Positions 8,654 through 14,942 of a stretch of 20,797 nt of DNA are shown here, in pieces (positions within the stretch are counted from its first letter, which is position 1; every line of letters begins with the position of its first letter). A model generated the notes under the pieces. That model made no database searches, had not been told where the DNA came from, and saw only the letters and a list, made by a program, of their open reading frames with translations. The DNA comes from Bryobacterales bacterium. GTDB taxonomy: Bacteria > Acidobacteriota > Terriglobia > Bryobacterales > Bryobacteraceae. The stretch is taken from the NCBI GenBank assembly GCA_016789785.1, contig JAEUQE010000167.1:1-20797 (forward strand). The letters run 5' to 3'. The translations under genes were made by a program, and so were the position numbers.

Positions 8654-8670
8654 GTGCTCCGTTTGTGCTC
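8654..8670 (+). repeat. inner repeat GTGCTCCGTTTGTGCTC, left copy
   Basis: Matches 16 of 17 bases with 10815-10831 in the same orientation. It lies 36 bp inside the left attachment repeat and just past the integrase stop. It could be an integrase arm-type site, or shared ancestral sequence. It contains TGCTC twice. Confidence 0.4.
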
Positions 8671-8673
8671 GAT

Positions 8674-8859
8674 CTACATGACGAGCAACCGCTCCTCCAA
8701 CCGATTGACCGCTTCTCTCCGGCTTTCCACCGGCGATTGCGTATAGACATTCTGATTCACGTCAAGGCTGTGGCCGAGCTGATCGGCCACCAGCTTGCCG
8801 CTCACGCCCAGGGCATTCATGAGGCTCGCGTGCGTCCGGCGCATCACCAGAAAGCCAGC
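8674..8859 (-). pseudogene. C-terminal remnant of a tyrosine recombinase (integrase)
   Basis: About 60 codons ending at 8674 match the end of a phage-type site-specific recombinase. They include VMRRTHASLMNALGV (8844 downwards) with the catalytic arginine, the LGHS motif, and the nucleophile tyrosine in NQNVYT, followed by a family-like tail. The frame stays open to 9003, but codons before about 8859 do not look like integrase and overlap the end of the AbiEii reading frame. Around 300 N-terminal residues, including the first catalytic arginine, are therefore gone. The gene ends 57 bp from the left attachment repeat, the usual place for an integrase of a tRNA-targeted island. Confidence 0.85.
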
Positions 8860-8897
8860 GTTGTCAGCCCGGTGCGTGTCCTCATGAATCTTTTCAG

Positions 8898-9197
8898 CTA
8901 TGACTTCGCTGATTGCGAAGCGGGGAACAGTATAGCTTCCAGCCTCGAAACAAGCTCCGCGCGGGCCGCCGCCGTAAGGGTGCCGAGATTGTGTTGCCGC
9001 CATTCGACGGCGGGAAGTTCACTGGCGACTGGAATTTCCAACAACGCCCAATCCGGCTCCCCGCGCTCAAACGAAACCAAAAAGCGTCTATGGGCTTCCG
9101 GCATTTGCCCAACGACCGACGCGATCATCCGTTCGCGCGCGGACTCCAGTTCTGCCAGTGGCACGGAAGTATGGGGCATCCCCTCAAACCCCCTCAA
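8898..9197 (-). pseudogene. C-terminal part of the AbiEii toxin, out of frame with its N-terminal part
   Basis: This frame carries the missing end of the nucleotidyltransferase gene to its right: MPHTSVPLAELESARERM, then FERGEPDWALLEIP and ELPAVEWRQHN, segments found at the end of full-length AbiEii-type proteins. The frame opens with a TTG inside the 10-bp tandem repeat at 9181-9207 and repeats the residues RGFEG of the upstream piece. No ribosome site precedes it. Removing one 10-bp unit joins both pieces into one protein of 311 residues. It could make a separate small protein through coupling at the overlapping upstream stop, but a broken gene is the simpler reading. Confidence 0.75.
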
Positions 9198-9207
9198 ACC
9201 CCCTCAA
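9181..9207. repeat. 10-bp tandem repeat that breaks the AbiEii frame
   Basis: CCCTCAAACC occurs twice in full plus seven bases of a third copy (27 bp). On the coding strand it reads as repeats of TTGAGGGGGT. With one unit fewer, the codons run F-L-R-G-F-E-G-M-P and the two toxin halves are in frame. Since 10 is not a multiple of 3, each unit gained or lost shifts the frame. Confidence 0.9.
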
Positions 9208-9843
9208 GAATTCCTCGCGGATTGGTTTGCGCACAGGCTCCAGAATCTCCCACATCGGACGGTTGTGGCTCAAGAGATAGACGATGAACGCCCGGCGCAA
9301 GGAATCATCGATGCCTTCGTTGGCAAGCAGATCACGCACATCGAAAAAGTCGCGCGGGTGTTGACGGTCAAGCGCCGCCACCAGCTTGCCGCCGTACAAA
9401 TCGGCAAATGAAACGATGCGCATTTCCGCGAACCCGTACGCATCTTCCACCGTCGGCGATACACGGCGCATTTGCGGCTGGTAAACGCATCCTCGCAGAA
9501 CCGGCGTTACTTCGATTTTGACCTGCGCCTCCCCTTCCTGGATCAGAAGCCGAACCACCGCGCCCTCGGGCGTCGCTGTTGAAGCGATCTTTGATTTGGG
9601 CAGGGCCTTGCGTATCCGATCTGAAATCCGGCGCATCGCCGCGTCAATGGCGGTGAGCGACCTTTCGCGGGACGCAACCGGCAGGTAGGTGAGGTCGATA
9701 TCCACCGACAGGCGCGGCATGTCGCGGACGAAGAGGTTAATGGCCGTTCCGCCCTTTAGTGCAAAGCAGCTTTCTTGGGCGATGTATGGCAGCGCCCGGA
9801 TCAAGAGCCGCACCTGGCGTTGATAGATTTCATTAAACGCCAT
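9184..9843 (-). CDS. AbiEii/AbiGii family nucleotidyltransferase toxin, N-terminal part
   Basis: Toxin of a type IV toxin-antitoxin / abortive-infection pair, a DUF1814 nucleotidyltransferase. In the family such enzymes stop growth of phage-infected cells, in some cases by adding nucleotides to tRNA. The catalytic core is complete: KGGTAINLF from residue 30, SVDIDLTY with D48 and D50, KIEVTP at 109-114, and DLYGGKLVAAL with RDFFDV at 148-169. The frame stops at 9184 within a 10-bp tandem repeat; about 90 family-like residues follow in the next frame (8898-9197). As written the product has 219 residues against about 311 expected. Its start overlaps the AbiEi stop by 11 bases, the normal antitoxin-toxin coupling. 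Whether the short form is active cannot be seen. Confidence 0.9.
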   Translation of the reverse strand: MAFNEIYQRQVRLLIRALPYIAQESCFALKGGTAINLFVRDMPRLSVDIDLTYLPVASRERSLTAIDAAMRRISDRIRKALPKSKIASTATPEGAVVRLLIQEGEAQVKIEVTPVLRGCVYQPQMRRVSPTVEDAYGFAEMRIVSFADLYGGKLVAALDRQHPRDFFDVRDLLANEGIDDSLRRAFIVYLLSHNRPMWEILEPVRKPIREEFLRGFEGV

Positions 9844-10651
9844 CCAAGTCTCCCGGTACCGTGATCTGGTAGGCGGCGTTCAACTCTCCACCGCGAACCA
9901 GCATCCGTTTGCCTTTGCCCAGAGCTATCGCCTCTTTACGAATGCGCTTGAGCCACGCGTGCTGATGGCGGTCGGCGAAGAAGAAGAACAGGCGCTTGAC
10001 CTTGACGCTACGGCAACCGATCAGCAGTTTTTCAAGGCGTGTGGGGCTGAGATTGGGCAGGCCTTCGAAGAGCTTGTCAACCTGATGGAAGGTTTCATGC
10101 TCGGGCAATTCATCCAAGAGTTCCAGAATGGCCCGCTCGGGCGACGAGAGCGTAATCGACCATTCCCATTGCCCCCACTGTTGCGTGACTAGGCCAGCGC
10201 GGGAATCACGGCCTCCTGCGGGTGTTTTTCCGGCGGAGCCGAGGGGAAAAAGCGTTTCACTGTTGTGCCACTGGAATTTCACATCCAGCCCCAGCTTGTT
10301 GAGCCATCGGGGGGCGCGCGTGGGGCCATAAAGATGCACCTCGCGAGTGCCCTGGGAAAGATAGTGCGCAAAGCCCTGCAATTCCAAAGCGGTTCGTCCA
10401 CCCACAGTCAGCGGGCAGCCAAGCAACGTTTGGAGCGATATGACGACTTGCTCCCATTTTAGCGGGCCGCGCTTTTTCCTGTACACTTTGCGGGCTGGCT
10501 GTTCGAGCCAGCCACGACTCACGTATTGACTGCGCAAGGAACTCGAATACCCGTGCTTGCCGAGCCATGCCGAGTCCACGACCAAGCCCTCGGGTATCAG
10601 CCGTTCTAACCGGTTTAGCTTTCCTTCGATTTGCTTAGCCACGCTACGCAA
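9833..10651 (-). CDS. AbiEi family type IV antitoxin
   Basis: Partner of the AbiEii toxin and usually a repressor of its own operon. The 272 residues fit the family: an N-terminal winged-helix region (about residues 1-90, with WLGKHGYSSSLRSQYVSRGWLEQPARKVY), a middle segment TVGGRTALELQGFAHYL, and a C-terminal domain with LSSPERAILELLDELP. It lies immediately before the toxin gene and overlaps it by 11 bases. The start at 10651 is a TTG; a GTG at 10642 is an equal alternative, and neither has a clear ribosome site. The gene appears intact, in contrast to the toxin. Confidence 0.9.
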   Translation of the reverse strand: MRSVAKQIEGKLNRLERLIPEGLVVDSAWLGKHGYSSSLRSQYVSRGWLEQPARKVYRKKRGPLKWEQVVISLQTLLGCPLTVGGRTALELQGFAHYLSQGTREVHLYGPTRAPRWLNKLGLDVKFQWHNSETLFPLGSAGKTPAGGRDSRAGLVTQQWGQWEWSITLSSPERAILELLDELPEHETFHQVDKLFEGLPNLSPTRLEKLLIGCRSVKVKRLFFFFADRHQHAWLKRIRKEAIALGKGKRMLVRGGELNAAYQITVPGDLDGV

Positions 10652-10934
10652 TCTAGCACTTGTTCAAACCGGAGTCCAGTTCAATAAATCGTCCGAAAGC
10701 GTAGTCTCGCTGCGCAACATAAACCGTTCTCAAACCCTCCTGAAGCGCACACGCTGTTGAGTTTCGTTGAGAGTTCTATGCGAACTATCGACACTTTGCA
10801 ACAGGAGGGGACGTGTGCTCCATTTGTGCTCTATTTGGAGGGTGGAGAACGAAGGAGGCCAAAACCGGCGTATTCTCAATCGCCAGAACGAGGTGCGGGA
10901 AACGCTATTGTCTTTGTTTCCAATCTACCGTCGT
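10652..10934. other. gene-free right end of the integrated element
   Basis: These 283 bases lie between the antitoxin start and the right attachment repeat. They should hold the abiE promoter on the minus strand, and they contain the second inner repeat at 10815-10831. No convincing gene or RNA was recognised. Short open frames here have no ribosome site or family-like motifs. Confidence 0.5.
10815..10831 (+). repeat. inner repeat GTGCTCCATTTGTGCTC, right copy
   Basis: One mismatch in 17 bases with 8654-8670 in the same orientation, 104 bp inside the right attachment repeat. See the left copy for the possible role. Confidence 0.4.
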
Positions 10935-10980
10935 CTTCCCAAGCTGGACGTCGCCGGTTCGAACCCGGTCTCCCGCTCCA
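10935..10980 (+). repeat. right attachment repeat (46 bp), duplicate tRNA-Gly 3' half
   Basis: Identical to 8572-8617. It has the 3' strand of the anticodon stem, the T arm, the 3' acceptor strand and CCA, but no 5' half, so it cannot be a tRNA. It marks the far end of the integrated element. Confidence 0.92.
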
Positions 10981-11172
10981 TCTTTTCAAGAGACTGAATC
11001 GCCCCACGCAGCCGATTCTTCCAACGGAGTAACGCCATTTCAAGCGACCGGGGCGGAATGGTCTGACGGTTCGCGGGCACCCTGACAAAGTCTCCCAGCA
11101 CCTCCACCGCCCTTCCCCGTCCCATACGCCGCCTTCCGCTTCCGCATAGCTGCAAAAATCATCCTCCCCACC
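10981..11172. other. gene-free stretch between the element and the copper cluster
   Basis: The original downstream flank of tRNA-Gly. Nothing recognisable was found. The only open frames are antisense readings of the tRNA fragment and low-complexity sequence. Confidence 0.5.
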
Positions 11173-11204
11173 GGTGTAAGGTCTCCCAGACCTCTCCGTC
11201 AGCA
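11173..11204 (+). promoter_or_regulatory. putative ECF-sigma promoter of the cupredoxin-copA genes
   Basis: GGTGTAAGGT (11173-11182), 13 bases, then CCGTCAGCA (11196-11204). The same two blocks with a 12-base spacer precede the outer-membrane barrel gene at 14891. The layout suits an ECF promoter: TGTAAGG as -35 and CGTC as -10, 15 bases between. The start of transcription would fall near 11207, some 40 bases before the ATG at 11250. The link to the ECF factor at 14289 is inference. Confidence 0.65.
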
Positions 11205-11249
11205 CCTGTGAACGGCGCAGAAGAAGGCGCTGCTCAAAGGAGGCTCAAA

Positions 11250-11624
11250 ATGCTGGAAATGTTGATTCTGCTTGCCGGTGCTGCCGCGATCGCTTGGGTG
11301 AACTGGTACTTCTTCATGGCCCCCAAGGCTGCCGTTACGGCGAAAGCGACGGCCGGCGGAAGCCAGGAAGTGAACATCACCGTCGAAGGTGGCTATTCGC
11401 CTTCCGTGGTTCGCGCGAAGAAGGGGCAACCCCTTCGGCTGGTTTTCGACCGGAAGGAGAAGTCCCCGTGTTCGGACGAAGTCGTCATTAGCGAATTCGG
11501 CGTTCGCCGGTTTCTCAAGCCGTTTGAAAAGACAGTCATCGACATCACCCCAACCAAGGCGGGCACGTTCGAGTTCGCCTGCGGGATGAGCATGCTTCAC
11601 GGCGAGATTGAGGTGGAGGGATAA
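11250..11624 (+). CDS. membrane-anchored cupredoxin-domain protein of a copper cluster
   Basis: A 124-residue protein with one N-terminal membrane helix (about residues 4-21) followed by a cupredoxin fold facing the periplasm. The fold reads VNITVEGGYSPSVVRAKKGQ, then LVFDRKEKSPCSDEVVI and a final FACGMSMLHGEIEVEG. The Cys in SPCSDE and the C-G-M-S-M-L-H cluster are the likely copper ligands. Proteins of this pattern commonly sit beside copper ATPases. The start at 11250 has an AGGAGG seven bases upstream. A GTG at 11208 would extend the frame but lies at the presumed transcription start. It should bind or hand on Cu outside the cytosol. It is the first of three genes in a row with short gaps. 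Confidence 0.85.
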   Translation: MLEMLILLAGAAAIAWVNWYFFMAPKAAVTAKATAGGSQEVNITVEGGYSPSVVRAKKGQPLRLVFDRKEKSPCSDEVVISEFGVRRFLKPFEKTVIDITPTKAGTFEFACGMSMLHGEIEVEG

Positions 11625-11626
11625 CC

Positions 11627-11869
11627 ATGGAATCGAAAACAGCAACGTTCAACCAAGTCACATTTCCTGTTCAAGGTATGTCCTGCGGGTCATGTGTCTG
11701 GCACATCAAAGCAGGTTTGGAAGGAAACACGGGCGTCAAGGCGGTGGAAGTGAACTTGGCGGCGGGCGAGGTAAAGGTTTCCTACAACCCGCGCACCACC
11801 GAACCGGGCGCCATCGCGGACGCGATTCGAAAGAGCGCTTACAAGCCAGGCACTCCACCATCGGAGTAA
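11627..11869 (+). CDS. small heavy-metal-associated (HMA) copper chaperone, CopZ-like
   Basis: A soluble 80-residue ferredoxin-like HMA domain with the metal loop GMSCGSC (residues 17-23). The VNLAAGEVKVSYNP segment is the usual middle strand. It would carry Cu(I) in the cytosol to the ATPase encoded 27 bases downstream. The ATG at 11627 follows the stop of the cupredoxin gene by two bases, with GGAGGG as ribosome site. It has no membrane segment. It could also act as a detached extra metal-binding domain of the ATPase, which has only one of its own. Confidence 0.9.
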   Translation: MESKTATFNQVTFPVQGMSCGSCVWHIKAGLEGNTGVKAVEVNLAAGEVKVSYNPRTTEPGAIADAIRKSAYKPGTPPSE

Positions 11870-11896
11870 GGACAGAGGAACAGAACGGAGACGACC

Positions 11897-14239
11897 ATGA
11901 CGCAACCCACAACAGCAAACACCGCAGAAGTTACGATTCCGGTATCCGGCCTGACCTGCGCCTCGTGCGTGGGTCATGTCCGCGAGGCGCTGGAAGAGCA
12001 GCCGGGTGTGACCGCCGCAAACGTCAACCTGGTGACCCGTGAAGCGAAAGTATCCTTCCAGCCCGGCGACACCAGCGTGGAAACTCTGGTGGATGCCATC
12101 CGCAGCCGTGGCTACGGCGCGGAACTGCCCGTCGTCCGAGCCAGTCTGGCCGAAGAACAGGCCGCCCAGGAGGAGGCGCAGGCGGAGGAGTACAACGATC
12201 TGCGGCGCAAAGCGATTGCAAGCGGAGCGCTGGGTGCGGTTGCCATGGTTCTTTCGATGCCCCTGATGCCGGGAGGGGATCACGCAACTCATGGAGGAGG
12301 CGACCCGATCCTCGGTCCGCTGATGAACCTCATCGAGCCACCGATGCGCACGGCGATGCCCTGGCTGTATTCCATCCGTCCGGCGGCCTTGAAGTGGGCA
12401 CTTCTTGCGCTCACCATCGCCGTCATTGGCTGGGCGGGACGGCAGTTTTACACGCGTGCCTGGACCGCCTTCCAGCACCGCACGGCCGACATGAACACTC
12501 TAATCGCCGTGGGCACCGGAGCCGCCTTTGTGTACTCCCTCGCGGCCACCGTAGCGCCCGACTTCTTCGTCAGGCACGGCGTGCCCGCGGAGGTCTACTA
12601 CGAGGCCGTAGCGATGATCATCGCCCTGGTGCTTACGGGAAACTCGCTCGAAAGCCGCGCACGGGGCAAGACCTCCGAGGCGCTGAAGAAGATGCTCCTG
12701 CTGCAACCCGCGCAGGCGCGCGTCATTCGCAACGGAATCGAGATCGATGTTCCGGCTGGTGAGGTCCAGGCCAACGAAGTAGTCCTGGTGCGGCCCGGGG
12801 AGCGGGTTCCGGTGGATGGCGTCGTCATCGAAGGCAGAAGCGCCATCGACGAATCCATGCTCACCGGCGAACCCGTGCCCGTGCAAAAGGAAGTGGGCAA
12901 CAAAGTGATCGGCGGTACCCTGAACCGCCTCGGCTCCCTTCGCTATCGCGCGACGGCTGTCGGTGCGGCCGGCATGCTCTCGCAGATCGTGAAACTGATG
13001 CGGGAAGCACAGGCTTCACGTGCCCCGATGCAGAAGCTGGCGGACCGCATCAGCGCCGTCTTCGTCCCCATCGTCATCTCCATCGCGATCGCCACGTTCG
13101 TGGCATGGATCGTTCTGGCGCCGGAAGCCGGCCTGGTCCGTGCTCTCAGTGCTGCCGTTGCGGTGCTGATCATCGCCTGCCCGTGTGCGGTTGGACTAGC
13201 GGTGCCCACGGCGGTGACAGTCGCCATAGGCCGCGGAGCCCAGGCCGGCGTGCTCTTCAAAGGTGGCGAAGCCCTGGAGAAGTTGCACGGCGTCGACACC
13301 ATCCTGCTCGACAAAACCGGCACCATCACGCAGGGGCGGCCTTCCGTAACTCAGGTTGTTCCTGCTGCCGGATTCTCGGAAGATACCGTGCTGGCCACGG
13401 CCGCGGCGGTGGAGAGGTTGTCGGAGCATCCGCTGGCCGAGGCAGTCGTGAGCGCTGCGGAAGATCGTGCTTTGATCCCCGCGCCGGCCGCCGGTTTTGA
13501 GGCCTCGCCAGGTCTTGGCGCATCCGCGACTGTCGAAGGACGGCGGGTGCTCATCGGCAATCAACGCCTGATGGAATCGCGCGAGATTGACATCACGGCG
13601 TTGCTGGCTACGGCGGAGAAGTTGTCGGCGGCCGGAGCGACGCTGGTCTTCGTAGCAGTTGACGATTCCCTGGCAGGTGTCATCGCCATTGCCGATCCCG
13701 TCAAACCCACTTCGGCGGCATCGATCCTGAAGCTGCGCAGCAGGGGGCTTCGCGTAGTGATGCTCACTGGCGACAGGAAGTCGACGGCCTTGGCTGTGGC
13801 CCGTATGGTCGGCATCGACGAGGTGGTTGCTGGAGTACTGCCGGAAGGCAAGGTAGCCGAAGTGAAGCGCCTGCAGCAGGAGGGGCGCCGTGTGGCGATG
13901 GTCGGCGATGGCGTCAACGATGCGCCGGCGCTGGCGCAGGCAGATTCCGGACTCTCGATGGCCTCGGGGTCCGACATCGCTTCGGAGGCTTCCGACGTCA
14001 CACTGATGCGAAGTGACCTTGATGCCGCCGTATCGGCCATCGATCTCTCCGGCCGAACGCTCCGTGTCATGAAGCAGAATCTCGCCTGGGCGTTCCTCTA
14101 CAACCTGATCGGCATCCCGGTCGCGGCAGGTGCGTTCTACATGGCGTTTGGATGGCTTCTAACTCCTGTGCTGGCGAGTGTTGCGATGGCGCTGTCTTCG
14201 TTCAGTGTGGTGAGCAACAGCTTGCGGCTCCGCCGGTGA
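11897..14239 (+). CDS. copA: CopA, copper-exporting P1B-type ATPase
   Basis: An inner-membrane pump for Cu(I), 780 residues. In order: one HMA domain with GLTCASC (18-24); a linker with an Ala/Glu-rich helix and a His/Met-rich patch ([15 protein letters not shown]); paired helices leading to the metal-passage motif CPC (428-430) in [13 protein letters not shown]; actuator motif TGEP (323-326); phosphorylation site DKTGT with D472; the P1B mark HP in SEHPLA (H511, P512); and GDGVND (670-675). CPC with a following AxxxxPTA helix indicates Cu(I)/Ag(I). The ATG is 27 bases after the chaperone stop. It should be the effector of the cluster. Confidence 0.97.
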   Translation: MTQPTTANTAEVTIPVSGLTCASCVGHVREALEEQPGVTAANVNLVTREAKVSFQPGDTSVETLVDAIRSRGYGAELPVVRASLAEEQAAQEEAQAEEYNDLRRKAIASGALGAVAMVLSMPLMPGGDHATHGGGDPILGPLMNLIEPPMRTAMPWLYSIRPAALKWALLALTIAVIGWAGRQFYTRAWTAFQHRTADMNTLIAVGTGAAFVYSLAATVAPDFFVRHGVPAEVYYEAVAMIIALVLTGNSLESRARGKTSEALKKMLLLQPAQARVIRNGIEIDVPAGEVQANEVVLVRPGERVPVDGVVIEGRSAIDESMLTGEPVPVQKEVGNKVIGGTLNRLGSLRYRATAVGAAGMLSQIVKLMREAQASRAPMQKLADRISAVFVPIVISIAIATFVAWIVLAPEAGLVRALSAAVAVLIIACPCAVGLAVPTAVTVAIGRGAQAGVLFKGGEALEKLHGVDTILLDKTGTITQGRPSVTQVVPAAGFSEDTVLATAAAVERLSEHPLAEAVVSAAEDRALIPAPAAGFEASPGLGASATVEGRRVLIGNQRLMESREIDITALLATAEKLSAAGATLVFVAVDDSLAGVIAIADPVKPTSAASILKLRSRGLRVVMLTGDRKSTALAVARMVGIDEVVAGVLPEGKVAEVKRLQQEGRRVAMVGDGVNDAPALAQADSGLSMASGSDIASEASDVTLMRSDLDAAVSAIDLSGRTLRVMKQNLAWAFLYNLIGIPVAAGAFYMAFGWLLTPVLASVAMALSSFSVVSNSLRLRR

Positions 14240-14288
14240 GTCTTGGCTAAACTATGCGAACGAAACCACCACATGCTAGGCTTCGGGC

Positions 14289-14876
14289 ATGAGCAGCAGC
14301 TCCGTAACGGACAGTGGGCTCAGTCCCGAAGCCATCACCCGGCTTGTCGAAGGACGTCAGCAGTTTCTGTCTTTCTTAGAAAAGAGGGTCCAATCCAAGG
14401 CCGCCGCGGAAGACATTCTGCAGGCGGCTTTCGTGCGTAGCTTGGAAAAGGGTGGATCCGTCCGCGACGAAGAGAGCGTCGTGGCCTGGTTCTATCGCGT
14501 CCTTCGTAACGCCATCATCGACCATTACCGCCAGCGCGGATCGGCAGAACGCGTTTCCGAACAACTCGTCGCCCATCTGCAGGATCACCAGGAACCCGAT
14601 GAACTCTTCAAGGGTGAGATTTGCCAGTGTGTCACGGCGTTGCTGGAGAATGTGAAGCCAGAGTACCGCGAAGCGATTCAGGCCGTTGATCTGGAAGACG
14701 GAAGCCTGGCGGACCTCGCTGCGAGGGCGAGCATCACCGCAAACAATGCTGCAGTGCGTGTGCATCGGGCCCGTGAAGCGTTGCGAAAGCAGGTAGTGAC
14801 CGCGTGTGGTATCTGCGCAACGCACGGCTGCATCGAGTGCCACTGCAAGCCAAAGAGCCAGCCGGGCTGCCATTGA
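14289..14876 (+). CDS. ECF sigma factor with C-terminal cysteine-rich domain (CorE / ECF44-like)
   Basis: A sigma-70 family factor of 195 residues with regions 2 and 4 only. Region 2 is about 38-84 (EDILQAAFVRSL, WFYRVLRNAIIDHY) and region 4 about 120-170 (EYREAIQAVDLEDGS, NNAAVRVHRAREALRK). After region 4 comes a 25-residue tail with Cys at 173, 176, 181, 184, 186 and 194, and His at 179, 185 and 195 (ACGICATHGCIECHC). This tail matches the plan of CorE-type factors of Myxococcus, which bind copper and are switched by its oxidation state, without an anti-sigma factor. None is encoded nearby here. It lies 49 bases after copA. Its own upstream gap lacks the shared promoter motif, so it is probably read through from copA or from a separate promoter. 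Confidence 0.88.
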   Translation: MSSSSVTDSGLSPEAITRLVEGRQQFLSFLEKRVQSKAAAEDILQAAFVRSLEKGGSVRDEESVVAWFYRVLRNAIIDHYRQRGSAERVSEQLVAHLQDHQEPDELFKGEICQCVTALLENVKPEYREAIQAVDLEDGSLADLAARASITANNAAVRVHRAREALRKQVVTACGICATHGCIECHCKPKSQPGCH

Positions 14877-14890
14877 TGTCTTCACGGCCG

Positions 14891-14921
14891 GGTGTAAGGT
14901 TCTCGCATGCCTCCGTCAGCA
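14891..14921 (+). promoter_or_regulatory. putative ECF-sigma promoter of the outer-membrane barrel gene
   Basis: GGTGTAAGGT (14891-14900), 12 bases, then CCGTCAGCA (14913-14921), nearly the same as 11173-11204. Transcription would start near 14925, just before the ribosome site GAGGAGC, leaving a leader of about 20 bases. A start codon at 14907 lies inside this block, which argues for the downstream start of the barrel gene. Confidence 0.65.
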
Positions 14922-14942
14922 ACCCTGAGGAGCGACGAACCG

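Noticed and set aside
11088..11105. AAGTCTCCCAGCACCTCC, similar to the spacer of the promoter at 11173
   Set aside because: It lacks TGTAAGG and CCGTC, and the similar part is the spacer, which is not shared by the second promoter.
10876..11205. Minus-strand frames over the right attachment repeat (also 10925-11155)
   Set aside because: They again read the tRNA fragment backwards and continue into low-complexity sequence; no ribosome site and no family.
8618..11250. CRISPR array or conjugation genes in the element
   Set aside because: No spaced repeats and no relaxase, mating-pair or replication genes; only the repeats described.
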